DNA of 64,000 bases from Dysidea avara (taxonomy: Eukaryota > Porifera > Demospongiae > Dictyoceratida > Dysideidae). The stretch covers positions 18,605,272-18,669,271 of the forward strand of contig NC_089276.1 of NCBI RefSeq assembly GCF_963678975.1, read 5' to 3'. Position 1 is the first letter of the stretch. Every line of letters begins with the position of its first letter. This document shows, piece by piece, positions 54,660 through 64,000 of the stretch. A program made the translations under genes and the position numbers. The notes under the pieces are model-generated. The model made no database searches. It was not told the DNA's origin and saw only the letters and a program-made list of their open reading frames with translations.

Positions 54660-55312
54660 TACTATGCGTGACTGTTCTATTAGAGTATCTCAATCTTTTT
54701 CATACAAAATGCGCTAATTATAAGTTGCCATTTCTAGGTGCCCATTTTTCCAATTTTCCACCTATTTTTCCAGAATTTTGCTCTTTGCTTTTACTAACGT
54801 ATTTTTCCAAACGTTTTGCCGGCAAAATCGGCGAATCCCTAAAGGCAATCAATTTGTACAGCAACTATACTGAAAATAAACTACAGGTGCTTACATTCGC
54901 AGCCATAACTTCTGTTTGCATTAGTCTACAACATTGCAATTTAGCTTAAAATGTTCACCATGGATTAGCAAAGTGAACAAGGTATAGTGTTTGTCCTGTA
55001 GTTACTTATCCACATCGGTATGAAGGTGGTTTAGTTGAAGAAATGATGATGATCTTGTTTAACAAATACATGTGACATGAATACTGTTGGGACTACAGAA
55101 ACAAAACAAAAGATTTTTGAACTCTCCATGAGCAGGCAAATAAGTTGGTGTATACTGTATAGTATTAATTGATTTGAGTCTTCCTTCTCTGCCCAATAAA
55201 AACTTGCATATCTTTTCTTTGTGTAATTTTACGAATTTTTAAAATTTAGTTTTCCTTAATATGCATGCTTTTGCAAACAAGTCAGGTTTTTGCTAAGACG
55301 GTCATGTAAAGC
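54660..55312 (-). mobile_element. TIR element, copy 2 (reverse), nested insertion
   Basis: Reverse-complement relative of 31347-31995. It keeps the right end (GTCAGGTTTTTGCTAAGACG, near 55276), with GCAATCAATTTGTACAGCAA and GTTCACCATGGAT inside. The left part is diverged or replaced and carries a CTATTAGAGTATCTC motif at 54678. Confidence 0.65.
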
Positions 55313-55573
55313 TATTCACTATTATATTACTGTCCCAATAACAAAGTTAGTAGCCTTAATGTTGTGTAAAAGAGTAGAAATAAAACTCACACCCACAATG
55401 ATAACTTGTAATGAAGCATAATGATGCATGGATAACATTCTTAAGAGTAGTAGCCCATGCTTTTACAACCACAATCAATCATCAGATACCGGTGTATAAA
55501 ACAAACAGGGTGAGTGCTCTATAGTTCTTTCACCTATTAGGTGAGTACATGATATATATATATATATGTGTAC

Positions 55574-55745
55574 CACTTTCACACCTCAGATCAAAGGAAA
55601 GCCAGTGCATATATATCACATATTGCACTGACTCAAAATGTTAACGAGATATACGCACTGCGTATATCTCGTTAAGACAGTGGGTATATCTCGTTACACA
55701 CTGCCTTAACGAGATATACGCACTGCGTATATCTCGTTAACTTGA
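55574..55745. repeat. Conserved 25-nt head plus twin 35-bp palindromes (H7)
   Basis: CACTTTCACACCTCAGATCA, five more bases, is identical at 57242-57266. It is followed by CAGTGCA...TGCACTG and two identical palindromes with 17-bp stems (TTAACGAGATATACGCA) at 55641-55675 and 55706-55740. A degenerate half copy lies between them. Confidence 0.88.
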
Positions 55746-55855
55746 GACATTGCATACCTAATAGCTATAGGTGTGCACACTATATCCAGAAATCATCAGA
55801 TTTCTTTAATGTTTTACTGTTATCCTCTTCTCTTATATAGGGAATCAAGCAAGCT

Positions 55856-55943
55856 GCACTCGTGCTTTGCCTGTATATACGCACTCGCCCTCGGGCCTGC
55901 AGCCCTCGGGCTTGTGCGTATATATCAGGCAAAGCACTCTTGC
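55856..55943. repeat. Long hairpin H2 of the variable-palindrome family
   Basis: Left arm GCACTCGTGCTTTGCCTG then TATATACGCAC; right arm GTGCGTATATA then CAGGCAAAGCACTCTTGC. Compared with H1, CTCTGCC/GGCAGAG has become CTTTGCC/GGCAAAG and AAAC/GTTT has become ATAC/GTAT: paired changes. Confidence 0.88.
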
Positions 55944-55991
55944 CCATGGTATAACTATTACATATATATATATAGATATATATAATATCAC

Positions 55992-56103
55992 TTATACCAC
56001 AGCTCCTTGGGATTTGCTGATATATACACTTAAAGTCAGAGTGCCATAGGCCCAAGGGCGTTGGGTGTATCTATCTGCAAAATCCTTCGCAGCCGTGGTA
56101 TAA
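55992..56103. repeat. Long hairpin H4 of the variable-palindrome family
   Basis: TTATACCACAGCTCC at the left pairs with GCAGCCGTGGTATAA at the right; inner GGATTTGCTGATATATACAC faces GTGTATCTATCTGCAAAATC. Followed by CTATTGCA, like the CTATTACA tails of H2 and H3. Confidence 0.82.
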
Positions 56104-57241
56104 CTATTGCATGGACATTGTTATAGATCATAAACACACTGATACTAGAGCTTTCTCAAATTCAAATAATTATTAGAGCTAATAAAACTTGTGATCATCA
56201 TCAAGACTTACCGAATTTAAGGATAAACAAAATAGTACATAGCTACCCACCATGTGGGAGGTAGTATTAGTATGTGGGTGAAATGACAGTGATAATATGG
56301 ATCATTAACAAGTAGAAAACTACCAAGGTCTACTAAAATGTATTTTATTAACTTGCTGGCATCACCGTAAACTGTAATTATAGTCACCCAAAAGAACACT
56401 AACATAGCTCTGTGAGGAGTGAGTATTACTTAAAATACATGGATTTAAACTTAATTAATGATAGCTTTTAGGAAGTGGGTAATGTTTACAACATAATTAG
56501 GAATGTGCTGGCTGGTTGCTAAATCTTCCTACAATAAACCAAGCTTTTCCCTATCATTCCAGCCATTTGCACGCGTACAGTCACTGTCTGCCAGATTCTG
56601 GTCGTACATACTTCCAACTCTTCTGGAAGAGATTCTCCTATCAGATATCTTTAAAATGCAAGCAACCATAAGATCAGAGAGAAATATACAATCTAGAGTA
56701 AATACCTTGGATCTGCTTTAGATGTGGAAAAGCATGCAAAAGATCCAAAACAGTGGCAACTCAATCTTTTAGCAGCATACTATCTAACGGGTGTACTGTG
56801 TCAACAAAGAAACACATTATGAAATTCAAATTTAACCTTAGCAACATCAATTGTTGACATCATAATAGTGTACAGTGCTAGGTGGGAAGACTTGAGTTTT
56901 AACTACTTTCATAACAAATAACATAACATGGGATCAGTCGATCACTCATGCACAATGCGCTGTTACAATATCATACCACTGATAATGGTGCATTAAATAA
57001 CTGTACATGTACATTCCTGAGCAACCATGCATGCACGTATACAATCCTGATATATATGTATATATGCTAATATATATGTGCTTGACAGTTATAGTATGTG
57101 TACCCAGGCAAGAGTATTATACGTAGTTCTTTTTGTTATACCTCTTGATCCAAGAGGTCAGATACTCATGGCTGCTGCTCAGTATTTATACCACTCAATG
57201 CATCTCTTACCAATTGCTATAAAATATATAATTATATGTAA

Positions 57242-57330
57242 CACTTTCACACCTCAGATCAAAGGAGCCGCCCAGGCTACATTTCATATGTTTCCCAGCT
57301 AGCCAGGCTACATATGAAATGTAGCTGGGC
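57242..57330. repeat. Conserved head plus hairpin H6
   Basis: The 25-nt head shared with 55574 is followed here by an unrelated stem: GCCCAGGCTACATTTCATAT pairs with CATATGAAATGTAGCTGGGC. Same scaffold, different palindrome. Confidence 0.85.
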
Positions 57331-57590
57331 TACAACTGGGCAGTGATTATATAGACTTTGAAGCCAAAATCGATTGTGGGGATTGATTATACTCTCATGT
57401 TTAGGATGCACAACTTGGATTTCGCCATGAAAACCACTCAGACAGAGAGCATTTTGTTATCCTCGCCATCCTATGAGTTGAAAAACGTTGGGCTAAGGTG
57501 AGAAGTAGTGCTATAACTTATTCACCGATTGTTTCCACACATTTTCGAATACAGACACGTCCCACAGGCTATCAGCCTGATAAGTGTTAC

Positions 57591-57847
57591 ATATGTGACC
57601 GAATTTTGGAAAATCACCCATATGGGCGCATTTGACACCTAAAATATTTAATGATCAAATCTAAACTTTATAGTGCAAATCTACTTGTTGGTGGTTTTAA
57701 GCCATTTTCAATGCCTTAAATTACAAGAAAATTCTTGAAATATTTTCAAAACTGTACCCTGCTCTTATTAGCAATCCACTAAACATGAAAATTCTAATTA
57801 TTTCACCCATGCCCATATGGGTGATTTTCCAAGATTCAGTCACATAT
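57591..57847. mobile_element. TIR MITE, ATATGTGACC family, copy 2
   Basis: Ends ATATGTGACCGAATTTTGG and CCAAGATTCAGTCACATAT. Inner AAAATCACCCATATGGGC pairs with GCCCATATGGGTGATTTT. It abuts hairpin H3, so it probably inserted into that element. Confidence 0.82.
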
Positions 57848-57849
57848 TA

Positions 57850-57947
57850 GCTGTAACATGGGGCATTCAGGCTTTGCCTTATATGTATGCCCTCTGCCCT
57901 CTGCCATACATATCAGGCAAAGCCCTCATGCCCGTATGTGTTACAGC
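57850..57947. repeat. Long hairpin H3 of the variable-palindrome family
   Basis: Outer GCTGTAAC pairs with GTTACAGC; inner GGCTTTGCCTTATATGTATG pairs with CATACATATCAGGCAAAGCC. Followed by TATTACATATATA, the tail seen after H2. Confidence 0.85.
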
Positions 57948-58947
57948 TATTACATATATATACATACACCTGCATGGGGGAGGGAAGAAGGAGAAAACTG
58001 ACAGTACTAGTATCTCAAAATAAAAGTATTTAAGAAAAGTATTTAAGGGGGTGAAAGAAGTACATAGAGAGTTTGCAAGGTGAAGACATCATGAATAATA
58101 ACCAATATAGGATTAGTAGTACGTGTTAGAGGAATGAGCTTTGAAAAGTGAGTGTTCAATATTAGAATGCTTATATAACCTATATATAGCTATATGTACA
58201 CTTATATGGATAAACAGATTAACGGAAATCTGTTGTTGATGTATAACGAAAGATAAAATGGAATGTATGTGTATGCTTGTGAATTGTGTAGTGTGTGTGT
58301 GTGTGTGTTTGTGGCATACTTGTAATATAGTAGGCTGCAATTGAGTGTTTGTAAAGTGCATGGATAAAGTGTAATGGGAAAAGTGTGTTATTGAAAAATG
58401 CAAGCATTGTAACACATTTCATAGAACTTTATCAATGACTACAATTCTGTATAACCCAAAAGCAATTGCTACTAAGAATTAATTAATGATGCATGAGGTT
58501 TGCCCCCTAATGGGATTTCAAAGAATATGCATATGTTTATAATTTAGACTATTCACACCCTATACACAACAATTATGTTGTCAAAATAATGGTGTGAAGT
58601 AAACATTATACTTATCACGTTAGCACCTCATTATTATGATTAATTGAGTTATGATAATGCACATTTTAGTGCAAATCGAACATCTGGTTTTGTACTAAGA
58701 GAGGATTGTACAAAGTTTTATGCAAGGCAACTGAGTCATCTGTTCAATGATATGAAATGGATGTATTATGCTTCACTATAATTATGAGCATGCATGTATA
58801 CAGTGATGTGGCAATATAATAATTTATGTACTGTGTTATGAGACAAGACAAAAAAGTTTCTAGCAAAGAATGGCAGGGGCAAATTTGCTATACTTGTACT
58901 GTCACAGTACTCCAAGTTAGATCGTACATAGACAAGCATATTGATAG

Positions 58948-59119
58948 TTAAAATACCTTCTGATCAGACCAAGAACCTGGGAAGTCTAATTTACTGCAGC
59001 TCACTGACAGTGTAAGGATGGCTTTAGAGTTTAGATCCATTGCTTGTACACCAGATGCCACTTCATTAACTACTTCTAAATCAGTAGACAGGTTGTCAAA
59101 TTTGGAATGGAAGCTGAAG
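58948..59119 (-). other. Possible exon on the minus strand
   Basis: Open frame HSKFDNLSTDLEVVNEVASG then VQAMDLNSKAILTLSVSCSK, with an acceptor-like TTCTTCAG at 59120 and a donor-like AAGGTATTTT at 58957. Phase does not match the QPAL/GTAAGT end of the multi-membrane gene upstream, so a link to it is unproven. It may be chance. Confidence 0.3.
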
Positions 59120-59199
59120 AAGTTCCACAGCAAACATGGTTAATTATACTGTGTTCAAGCACTATTGAGTTACAGATACATAAAAACTGCATTTTCTTG

Positions 59200-60650
59200 G
59201 TTCTGTAAAATGAGTCTTTTGTGCGACTTTACACACTACTGTGCGTCTTGATATATTATTTTTGTCATATTCTAATAAAGCGCACATTTTTTATGAGCAC
59301 TTCTAATACAACACAGAACATTCTAGAACCATCATTGAGTGAGGTGAGCAACTGACAAAAGTGACAGAGTTGGCCACACAACACACTATCGTGTGTCCTG
59401 GTCTAAAATTAACATTTATAGTATTACTCAGCTCCTACAGTGTCTGAGACATGAGCAACCAATTTGAAAGTTGCACATTTTTCACACAATTTTCAAAACT
59501 TGCTATCAAACACAAACACATTAGTTATCCAATCTTGTTGAAATTTGGTACGTCTATCTAAAAGCATATTCTAGTACCAGTTTAATGTTTCTTCACTTAC
59601 AACAAGATAGATTAATTACCACATCAACATGATAAACCACTTCAAGGAATGAGTTGGAAATCAGTTTGTAGATACAGTAGATTAACCATCGTAGGAGTAG
59701 AGTCACCAAAACTAGACACAAAAAGATTGTCACCTAGGTCAAATCTTTACCCACCACAATAGACCAGTTTCACAACAACATGATTGGTATTTTAATTATA
59801 ACCACATATCCCATAGCTACACACATTACTGACAAAAGTAAGTGAAAATAAAATAATAATACAACCACTAACAGACAATGCAACAATACAAAAGCTAGGA
59901 TGTCACTTAGCATCATCATTATCATCGTCACATTGATCATCACCTGTAACAATTTTTGTGGGAAATCCAACAAATGATAATGTTCCTACCAACAAATACA
60001 AAAGCACATAGATAGCATTAAGCCAGTTGCATGTAAGGGAAAGTATTTTAATTGATATTTTAATTGCGTTTGCGCAACCACTAGATGCTGTGGTTAGGCA
60101 TAAAAATGTACAGAAACCATTGGGAAACGGACGACCACGGACACAAAATCTATTGTCACCTTAAATCTAAAGATGGTATCCGAGTTTTTTAACCAGCACT
60201 GGAAACTACATTGATTCCTACGCCCTGTGATGTTTGTCTGATGTAAATACGCTAAGCCAATAGCGAGTTATGAGCCAGTAAAGCGTAGAATTAGTGATGA
60301 AGATGTTTTTCGGAGACGACATAAACAGGCAGATGCTTGTTTTCGTTGTTTACCACAGGTACAGTACAAGAACAAGTGTTACAATCACCTGGATGATGTA
60401 ACTTGGCCTGCTGAACACGCTATTAACTTAGTTGGCTGCTATGTCGATTCAGCGCTTTCCTGCGAAGCGTTTCACTACAAACTTATTGTTAAGATTCGTT
60501 GGCATTCTTGAACGATTTTCTAACTCTGAACTTACGAATAGCAGCTGTGAAAAGCCTTGTCTGATAAATTTTCTAACTTCACGGCCCTATAACTCAGGCA
60601 TCTTTCATCCTATTTACAGCGGATAACCACGAAACGACAGAGAAATCAAT
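59200..60650. repeat. Diverged relative of the foldback-plus-minisatellite element
   Basis: Holds terminal-loop-like words (ACACACTATCGTGTGTC at about 59382, ACACACTACTGTGCGTC at about 59229) and CCATCGTAGGAGTAGAG (compare CCATCGTAGGAGTGC at about 42301). No minisatellite remains here. Boundaries are approximate. Confidence 0.5.
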
Positions 60651-61194
60651 GTAGATTCTTCCCGTGTACAGGAAATTGGAACATACCGTATACTTTGCAG
60701 GTAACGGAAGTTTTACTGTAGGTTATCATCGTTTTCCCAATGGCTTCAATACATTTTTATGAGTATCCACAGCATCCAGCGGTTGCGTAATGGGCAATTA
60801 ACACTGATTGCATTCCCAAGGCCTTACATGCAACTGGCAAGATTAATAGGCCCATACAACCAAGACAGAATAAAATTATGTAAATTAAGAGAGACTTGTT
60901 TCTAAGCATGCAAACAACTTTCACTCTTCTTTGTATTCGCTTCTTGTGGTGTTGATTAACATGTGACAATAGTTTTATTGACATGTAAAAATGAATCCAA
61001 AATTGTCTGAAATATTGCACCAAGAGTTCATAATATGAACTCTTGATTGCACCATTCCTTTTTGAAGTGAGAGTACCATTTTACATAAGTATAACAGGTA
61101 TACTCCAGAGTGATTTCTGCATGCAGTGCACATAAATTTCTATATACAAGCAATCTTGGATTGTTACAATCTCTTATATTAACTACATTTACTT

Positions 61195-61890
61195 CAAGCA
61201 TGCAAAGGCACCACTTGGAGTTTAACTCACATATATCATGGAAACACAGTTTGCACATGGCTTTGAGTTCACAGATATGATACGCTTTGAATTGTTATAT
61301 TGAGTGACATGGAGTGTTAAATTGTGGGTTTGGGTTTACAGGTTACTAGCTAAGTTTTGATTAGTTGACAGTTACTAAATGAGGTAATTGTTTGGGCAAT
61401 GCGTGCATGCGTATTTCTACCTAACACATGTCAGCCATTGAGCAGAACACGGAACAACACAAAGAGCACAGCTACGTCAGTAACTTATAGTCCTAACTAC
61501 TTAACTTAATAGATTACCTTACTTACTGTCCCAATAGCAAAGTCAGTAGGCATAATGTAATACAAAATGCTAATGCTAAAAAACTGAATCCCACAATCGT
61601 ATTTTTCTGGTGCTGTATGTAAAGCATAGTGACGTATGAATAATGTTCTAATGGTTATTAGCCCACATTATTAATCAATCACCAGATACTAATGTATAAA
61701 AGGAACAGGGTAAAGGTTCTGTAGTTCTTTCACCTATCAAGTGAGTGTGCCTATAGAGTGATATATTATCACGTATACTACACCTGGCTGCATCTGGTTT
61801 TTCTGATATATACACTTCGAGCCTGTGGCCCTTGTGTTTCAGGTGTATATATCAGCAAAATCCCTCGCAACTATTAAATATATAATACAT
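61195..61890 (+). mobile_element. Variable-palindrome dispersed element, copy 2, with hairpin H5
   Basis: Uninterrupted counterpart of 54060-56110, ending in hairpin H5 (61785-61870): GGTTTTTCTGATATATACAC faces GGTGTATATATCAGCAAAAT. CACCTATCAAGTGAG replaces the CACCTATTAGGTGAG palindrome. Tail CTATTAAATATATA. Confidence 0.7.
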
Positions 61891-61900
61891 ATATACTTAC

Positions 61901-64000
61901 TAAAGCTGGCTGGTATTTACTTCCCCTGTACTTTTTCCAAACCGATAGTACATTCAACAGCAGTTTCCAGGAATAATACAACATAACAAAACCCAGTGGT
62001 AGTAGTGACATGAATATCTCTATCCAGATGAGCTCTTCAGATGACTTGTTGGTAGAAAAGAGATAATGTTCAATTATCAAGATGGTCAGCATTAGTAGGT
62101 AAATTACAGAATATGCAGCATTGTCCACATATCTTTTGAATGGCATTGCCAGTACATGAATTAGTAAGATACCTAGGAAAAAGATGATCATAGCGAAAAG
62201 CAAACCATCTACATCTGGTGTTGATGCTGCTACCACAATCGTAAAGAAGATAATTCTATAAAGAAATGAGTGTAAACCAGCAAAGAAAGATAAATTGTCT
62301 TTGTAATCCCCTTGAAATGAATCTAAAACTGGTTTTAATTTGTTAATCAATAGAATTTTATTGACACATTCTACACATTTACTATTTCCCCATTTGAAAT
62401 AAAAAGCAACAGTTATCATAATGGGATGCAGCACTAAGATCAGAGTTGGGAAAAGGAGGACTGTTACTATTGTGATAAGAGAGTCAGCTGCATATACATC
62501 ATATTTTGCATCTTTGAAGTACTCAATATCTCCTTGAAGGAACACTACTCTCCTGAACGTTGGACCATTGATGTAAGCCAGGTTGGCTGATTTCAATATT
62601 CCAAATGCAAGTACATTAATTTTTGCAAAGCAGAGGACCAGAAAAGCGCAGATTCCATGAGTCACTGATTTAGTGGACAGCCTGAATGTGCGGAAAAACC
62701 TGTATTTGCAGTTACAGTAGTGACACAGTAGAAAGTATTCAAATATAAGAATCACTGGGTAAAAGGATAACAGCAAGTTAAATGAAATTATATCTACAGT
62801 TCCAGCACTTGGAAACAAACAGTATGAAAAGACATTGTGATTGAAAAACTCAAGGTTGGTGATACTATAAAGTGTTACCACTACATTTGTAGCAGCTAAA
62901 GAATCATCAGAGCTACCTTTGAGGGTTATTACAAATGCAAAATGATTTTGACTGCTAATAATTTGTGAAAAGAATAAAAAGGCCCCGATTGGTCCAGTGG
63001 TCATTCTTACATTGTAGGCCATTATGAAACAAAAACAATCTAGTAAATGGAACTATGTAAGACAGGAACAGATACAAGATTCCCAAGTAATGATTTCTAC
63101 AGCTGAATCATATCCTATCCAATAAAACTGATTAAAGTATGCTTGAAATGATGCAAGTTCACAGCCACCTATAGCAGGACTGTGATGTGTGCAGTTCACC
63201 AGACATTCACACTGTGCTTCTTTGTCATTATATGTGAAGCTGGGAGGACAGTTTAACAATGTAACTTGTAGTGTAGTAGCAACTTGATAATCTGTATCAG
63301 TTTGCAGGGTTAGGTGACTAGACTCCCTGCAATTTGAATTGTTCCATTTGTGATCTGATAAAGTGGCAGTACATATGGTGAAGGAGATTCATTACAGCTT
63401 GCTATAAAGATAGCTGTGGTGACATTTTGACCAAGTTCATCTACTAAATATACTGGCAAATTGGAAACCTCTCTTGGAACAATATAAAATTCACCACTTG
63501 TGTTTAAAAATTTAAACATGGCAGGTGAAGTAGCTATTGTGTTGTAAGAGCTAGTAGGATAACGGTAAAATTGTTCAAGATCAAATATATTTGATCCTAT
63601 CGTATAGACCTTTAGACATGGTTGTAGAGTACTTGCAAAAATTATGTTCTCACTTTGACCAGTCGTATTGTTACAGAGTAAAATAAAAGTGACATTCCAC
63701 TTAGCAGGACAGATATTCTCAAGGAAGTACCTTACAAAACAAACATGAGAGAGCAGATAATCAAAGGTGTTGTGAGTTTCACATAGATGACCCTTCCATA
63801 GTCCACAGCCCTGTTTCGTAAAAACACTAGACTACTGTTACAGTGGCTAAAAAAACTATTTTTTACAACTAGCCGTAATCTGAGACTGGCGGGTGAGTTG
63901 TTAACATGGTGACATGCAAACTTGCTTTTGTATATGAAGTACGTATTTTGAGCTCTGTATTGTAATAGTTAAAGTGATAAGAGAACTTTCAGGACCTTCA
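61901..64000 (-). pseudogene. Multi-membrane receptor-like gene of a sponge-type family, probably damaged, 5' end outside window
   Basis: The minus strand carries an extracellular part (LPVYLVDELGQNV, LLNCPPSFTYNDKEAQCECL, FNQFYWIGY). Then come a membrane-rich region of about 375 residues starting MTTGPIGAFLFFSQIISS, with about eight hydrophobic segments, and a cytosolic WKKYRGSKYQPAL. The last ends at a GTAAGT donor (61900), so more exons should follow downstream. This architecture is familiar from large uncharacterised sponge families; function is unknown. Two problems appear. TAG at 63053-63055 lies in frame between the ectodomain and the membrane part, removable only if a 48-nt intron (GTAGAA...CATAG) is spliced. 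A frame change near 63310 separates TIQIAGSLVT from LTLQTDTDYQVATTLQ. No other lesion in the long membrane exon suggests recent decay, unrecognised splicing or sequence error. Confidence 0.6.

Larger units (their letters stand above)
54060..56110 (+). mobile_element. Variable-palindrome dispersed element, copy 1 (interrupted)
   Basis: Aligns with 61195-61890 through CAAAGGTGCCGCTTGGACTT (CAAAGGCACCACTTGGAGTT in copy 2), GGTCAGTAACTTATGGTCCT, TACTGTCCCAATAACAAAG and TAGTTCTTTCACCTATTAGG. Between 54.66 and 55.31 kb copy 1 is split by a TIR element. After CACCTATTAGGTGAG come palindromes at 55600-55745, then hairpins H2 and H4. No protein-coding frame shared by the copies. Confidence 0.7.

Noticed and set aside
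59770-59973. Hydrophobic 67-residue frame
   Set aside because: Composition follows AT-rich DNA; no start context, splice site or family match.
60432-60626. Small protein with SIQRFPAKRF start
   Set aside because: No splice context, no homologue recognised, and it lies in a diverged repeat copy.

Overview
This window is animal nuclear DNA. It is AT-rich, and its multi-exon genes have GT-AG introns and orthologues of animal genes (cathepsin Z, the ciliary Hedgehog factor EFCAB7, the m6A reader YTHDC1, DHRS11). Two further genes belong to secreted and multi-membrane families that I know mainly from sponge and cnidarian genomes. A sponge is the best guess; this is inference from gene content, not a species call.

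Layout. 1-2393 (minus): cathepsin Z, 3' end cut by the window edge. 2723-10629 (plus): EFCAB7, 16 exons, head-to-head with cathepsin Z across 329 bp that carry a five-copy E-box array. 11011-12531 (minus): an Arg/Ser-rich nuclear protein. 13562-17059 (minus): YTHDC1, 9 exons. 17453-27614 (plus): an atypical short-chain dehydrogenase (SDR), head-to-head with YTHDC1 across 393 bp. 28886-41541 (plus): a DHRS11-like SDR, 7 exons, with one frame break in exon 1. 51796-53037 (minus): a secreted cysteine-rich protein behind a TATA box. 61901-64000 (minus): a large multi-membrane receptor-like gene, running off the window and apparently damaged.

Everything else is repeats. They include a non-LTR LINE with a locally inverted segment (about 24.5-27.3 kb) and two opposed copies of a 1.9-2.2 kb element built from a long foldback, a minisatellite and a terminal stem-loop (19.2-21.1 and 41.8-44.0 kb). 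There are many TIR/MITE and foldback elements, some with readable target duplications. No rRNA, tRNA, CRISPR array or LTR element was recognised.

The strongest candidate for something undescribed is a family of dispersed elements (about 8.0-9.05, 54.06-56.1, 57.2-57.95 and 61.2-61.9 kb). Their flanks are conserved, but the long palindromes they enclose differ from copy to copy with paired, stem-preserving changes. The three early gene pairs share compact promoters, while the SDR introns act as the main landing zone for transposons.
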